Positions 63,286 to 64,000 of a DNA stretch of 64,000 nucleotides are shown piece after piece; the first letter of the stretch is position 1, and every line of letters begins with the position of its first letter. The stretch is from contig NZ_KE384008.1 of NCBI RefSeq assembly GCF_000423345.1, positions 562,857-626,856 on the forward strand, written 5' to 3'. A program made the position numbers and the translations under genes. The notes beneath the pieces were generated by a model. The model worked only from the letters and a program-made list of their open reading frames with translations. It was not told where the DNA came from and made no database searches. The stretch is from Marinimicrobium agarilyticum DSM 16975 (GTDB lineage: Bacteria > Pseudomonadota > Gammaproteobacteria > Pseudomonadales > Cellvibrionaceae).

Positions 63286-63794
63286 ACACGCTCTCCTTTA
63301 AGCACCAACCACCGGTGCAATGGCAGCAACCAGCACCAGATGGCCATCATTATCAAAAAGCCCTGTACCACCGGCACGCCCCACTCGGCGCCGGACAGTT
63401 GGATTCCGCCCAGGTACGCCATGGGCCCGCCAATCGCACCCAGTGCCGCGATCAACCAGGGCCGCTCATAGACCAGCTTGAGAGGATGGTGCAGCGTCAA
63501 CGCCATAATCACCCAGAGGCAGGTCAGCCACGCCGGCGCCAAACCGGACTGGGAAATTGCGCCAAAATCCAACACCCCTAAATAACCCAACAGGTTATCG
63601 TGCGCCACACCCATCGGGAGTGCGACGCAAATCGACAGCCAGTCCCGGGGATGAACCGGTGCGAAGCGAAAATGCAACACCACGAATAAAAAGGTAAACA
63701 CGATGCCCGGGACGTTCCCCGCCATCACGCAGACAAACCACCCCACCTGAGAAGCGACCGCGTTGATCAACCAATAGTGCTTGCGCCAGTTCAT
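63261..63794 (-). CDS. DUF2878 family membrane protein
   Basis: A 177-residue polytopic protein with five or six hydrophobic segments. MNWRKHYWLINAVASQVGWF and the DNLLGYLGVLDFG stretch are typical of DUF2878. The family occurs beside cyclopropane-fatty-acid-synthase-like genes. Its start overlaps the stop of the upstream methyltransferase (ATGA). The function is unknown. Confidence 0.8.
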   Translation of the reverse strand: MNWRKHYWLINAVASQVGWFVCVMAGNVPGIVFTFLFVVLHFRFAPVHPRDWLSICVALPMGVAHDNLLGYLGVLDFGAISQSGLAPAWLTCLWVIMALTLHHPLKLVYERPWLIAALGAIGGPMAYLGGIQLSGAEWGVPVVQGFLIMMAIWCWLLPLHRWLVLKGERVCSAEPSV

Positions 63795-64000
63795 ACCCCC
63801 CCCATATCCGGACGGTATTTGGGCCGGGCCATCAACAGCTGGGCCGTCCCGATGCTACGCTCCAGAAAACCGCCCTCGCAATAACACAGGTAGTAGCGCC
63901 ACATCCGGATGAAACGCTCGTCAAAATTCATGGCGCGAACCCGGTCCAACTGGTTTTCAAAGGCCGCTCGCCAGTCGCGCAAGGTGCGCGCATAATGCTG
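63791..64000 (-). CDS. Cyclopropane-fatty-acid-synthase-type methyltransferase, 5' partial
   Basis: Only the C-terminal 69 codons are in the window, and the frame is open through base 64000. WRAAFENQLDRVRAMNFDER, FIRMWRYYLCYCEGGF and IGTAQLLMARP are the C-terminal signature of SAM-dependent CFA synthase family enzymes, which modify unsaturated fatty acyl chains. It is first visible gene of a coupled minus-strand set with the DUF2878 and exported-protein genes. Confidence 0.85.
   Translation of the reverse strand, partial: QHYARTLRDWRAAFENQLDRVRAMNFDERFIRMWRYYLCYCEGGFLERSIGTAQLLMARPKYRPDMGGV

Overview
The window reads as chromosomal DNA of a GC-rich marine or saprophytic gammaproteobacterium. 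The best guess is a Cellvibrionales relative (Cellvibrio/Saccharophagus/Marinimicrobium type). The evidence is a secreted GH26 mannanase lipoprotein with a poly-serine linker and CBM10-like modules, a gammaproteobacterial smc-zipA-ligA order, System I cytochrome c maturation genes next to fliK/flhB-like genes, and MksBEF-type condensin genes. This assignment comes from reading gene content, not from a database search.

Layout. 0-9.4 kb: 5'-truncated type-B carboxylesterase; a long GAF/PAS/LOV/GGDEF sensor broken by a frameshift inside its LOV domain; a YchJ-like protein, an SDR, a GNAT and a small membrane protein; then the GH26 mannanase. 9.4-14.2 kb: an accessory-looking block with an SLC13-type transporter, an Ala/Ser/Val repeat protein, an AT-rich gap, three tiny strongly ribosome-bound helical proteins ending in a perfect terminator, a two-TM K+ channel fused to a PDZ domain, and a LuxR-type regulator whose phosphoacceptor Asp is Glu. 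A 27-bp motif recurs the same distance upstream of the transporter and of the small-protein operon. This block is the best candidate for an undescribed system.

14.2-36.8 kb: zinc-ribbon rhomboid with a coupled membrane protein, LytM peptidase, DinG/XPD-type helicase with a FAN1-like VRR-NUC nuclease, a phosphorylase-kinase/GH15-like giant protein, two envelope proteins, an RND efflux pair, a CASTOR/POLLUX-type channel with a Dabb protein, a secreted cyclophilin with a C-terminal sorting-like tail, an orphan ModA, a DUF815 ATPase, a SnoaL-GGDEF cyclase and a voltage-gated-type channel.

36.8-52.5 kb (all minus strand): hemB-DUF3012-jetA-jetB-jetC (MksFEB) in one likely operon with no jetD; a 0.6-kb gap carrying two large hairpin repeats; a hypothetical protein, a lytic-transglycosylase-like lipoprotein, ligA, zipA and smc.

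52.5-64 kb: the ccm cluster (ccmABCDEFG, then ccmH and ccmI) on the minus strand. Between ccmG and ccmH it is split by plus-strand tRNA-Val and tRNA-Asp genes and two more hairpin repeats. Then come fliK-like and flhB-C-terminal-like genes on the plus strand, and the distal end of a minus-strand cluster (exported protein, DUF2878 membrane protein, 5'-truncated CFA-synthase-type methyltransferase).

Four hairpin elements (two at 44 kb, two at 55 kb) share conserved internal sequence while their long outer stems and small inner stems differ between copies yet remain self-complementary. That covariation is the strongest unexplained structural signal in the window.
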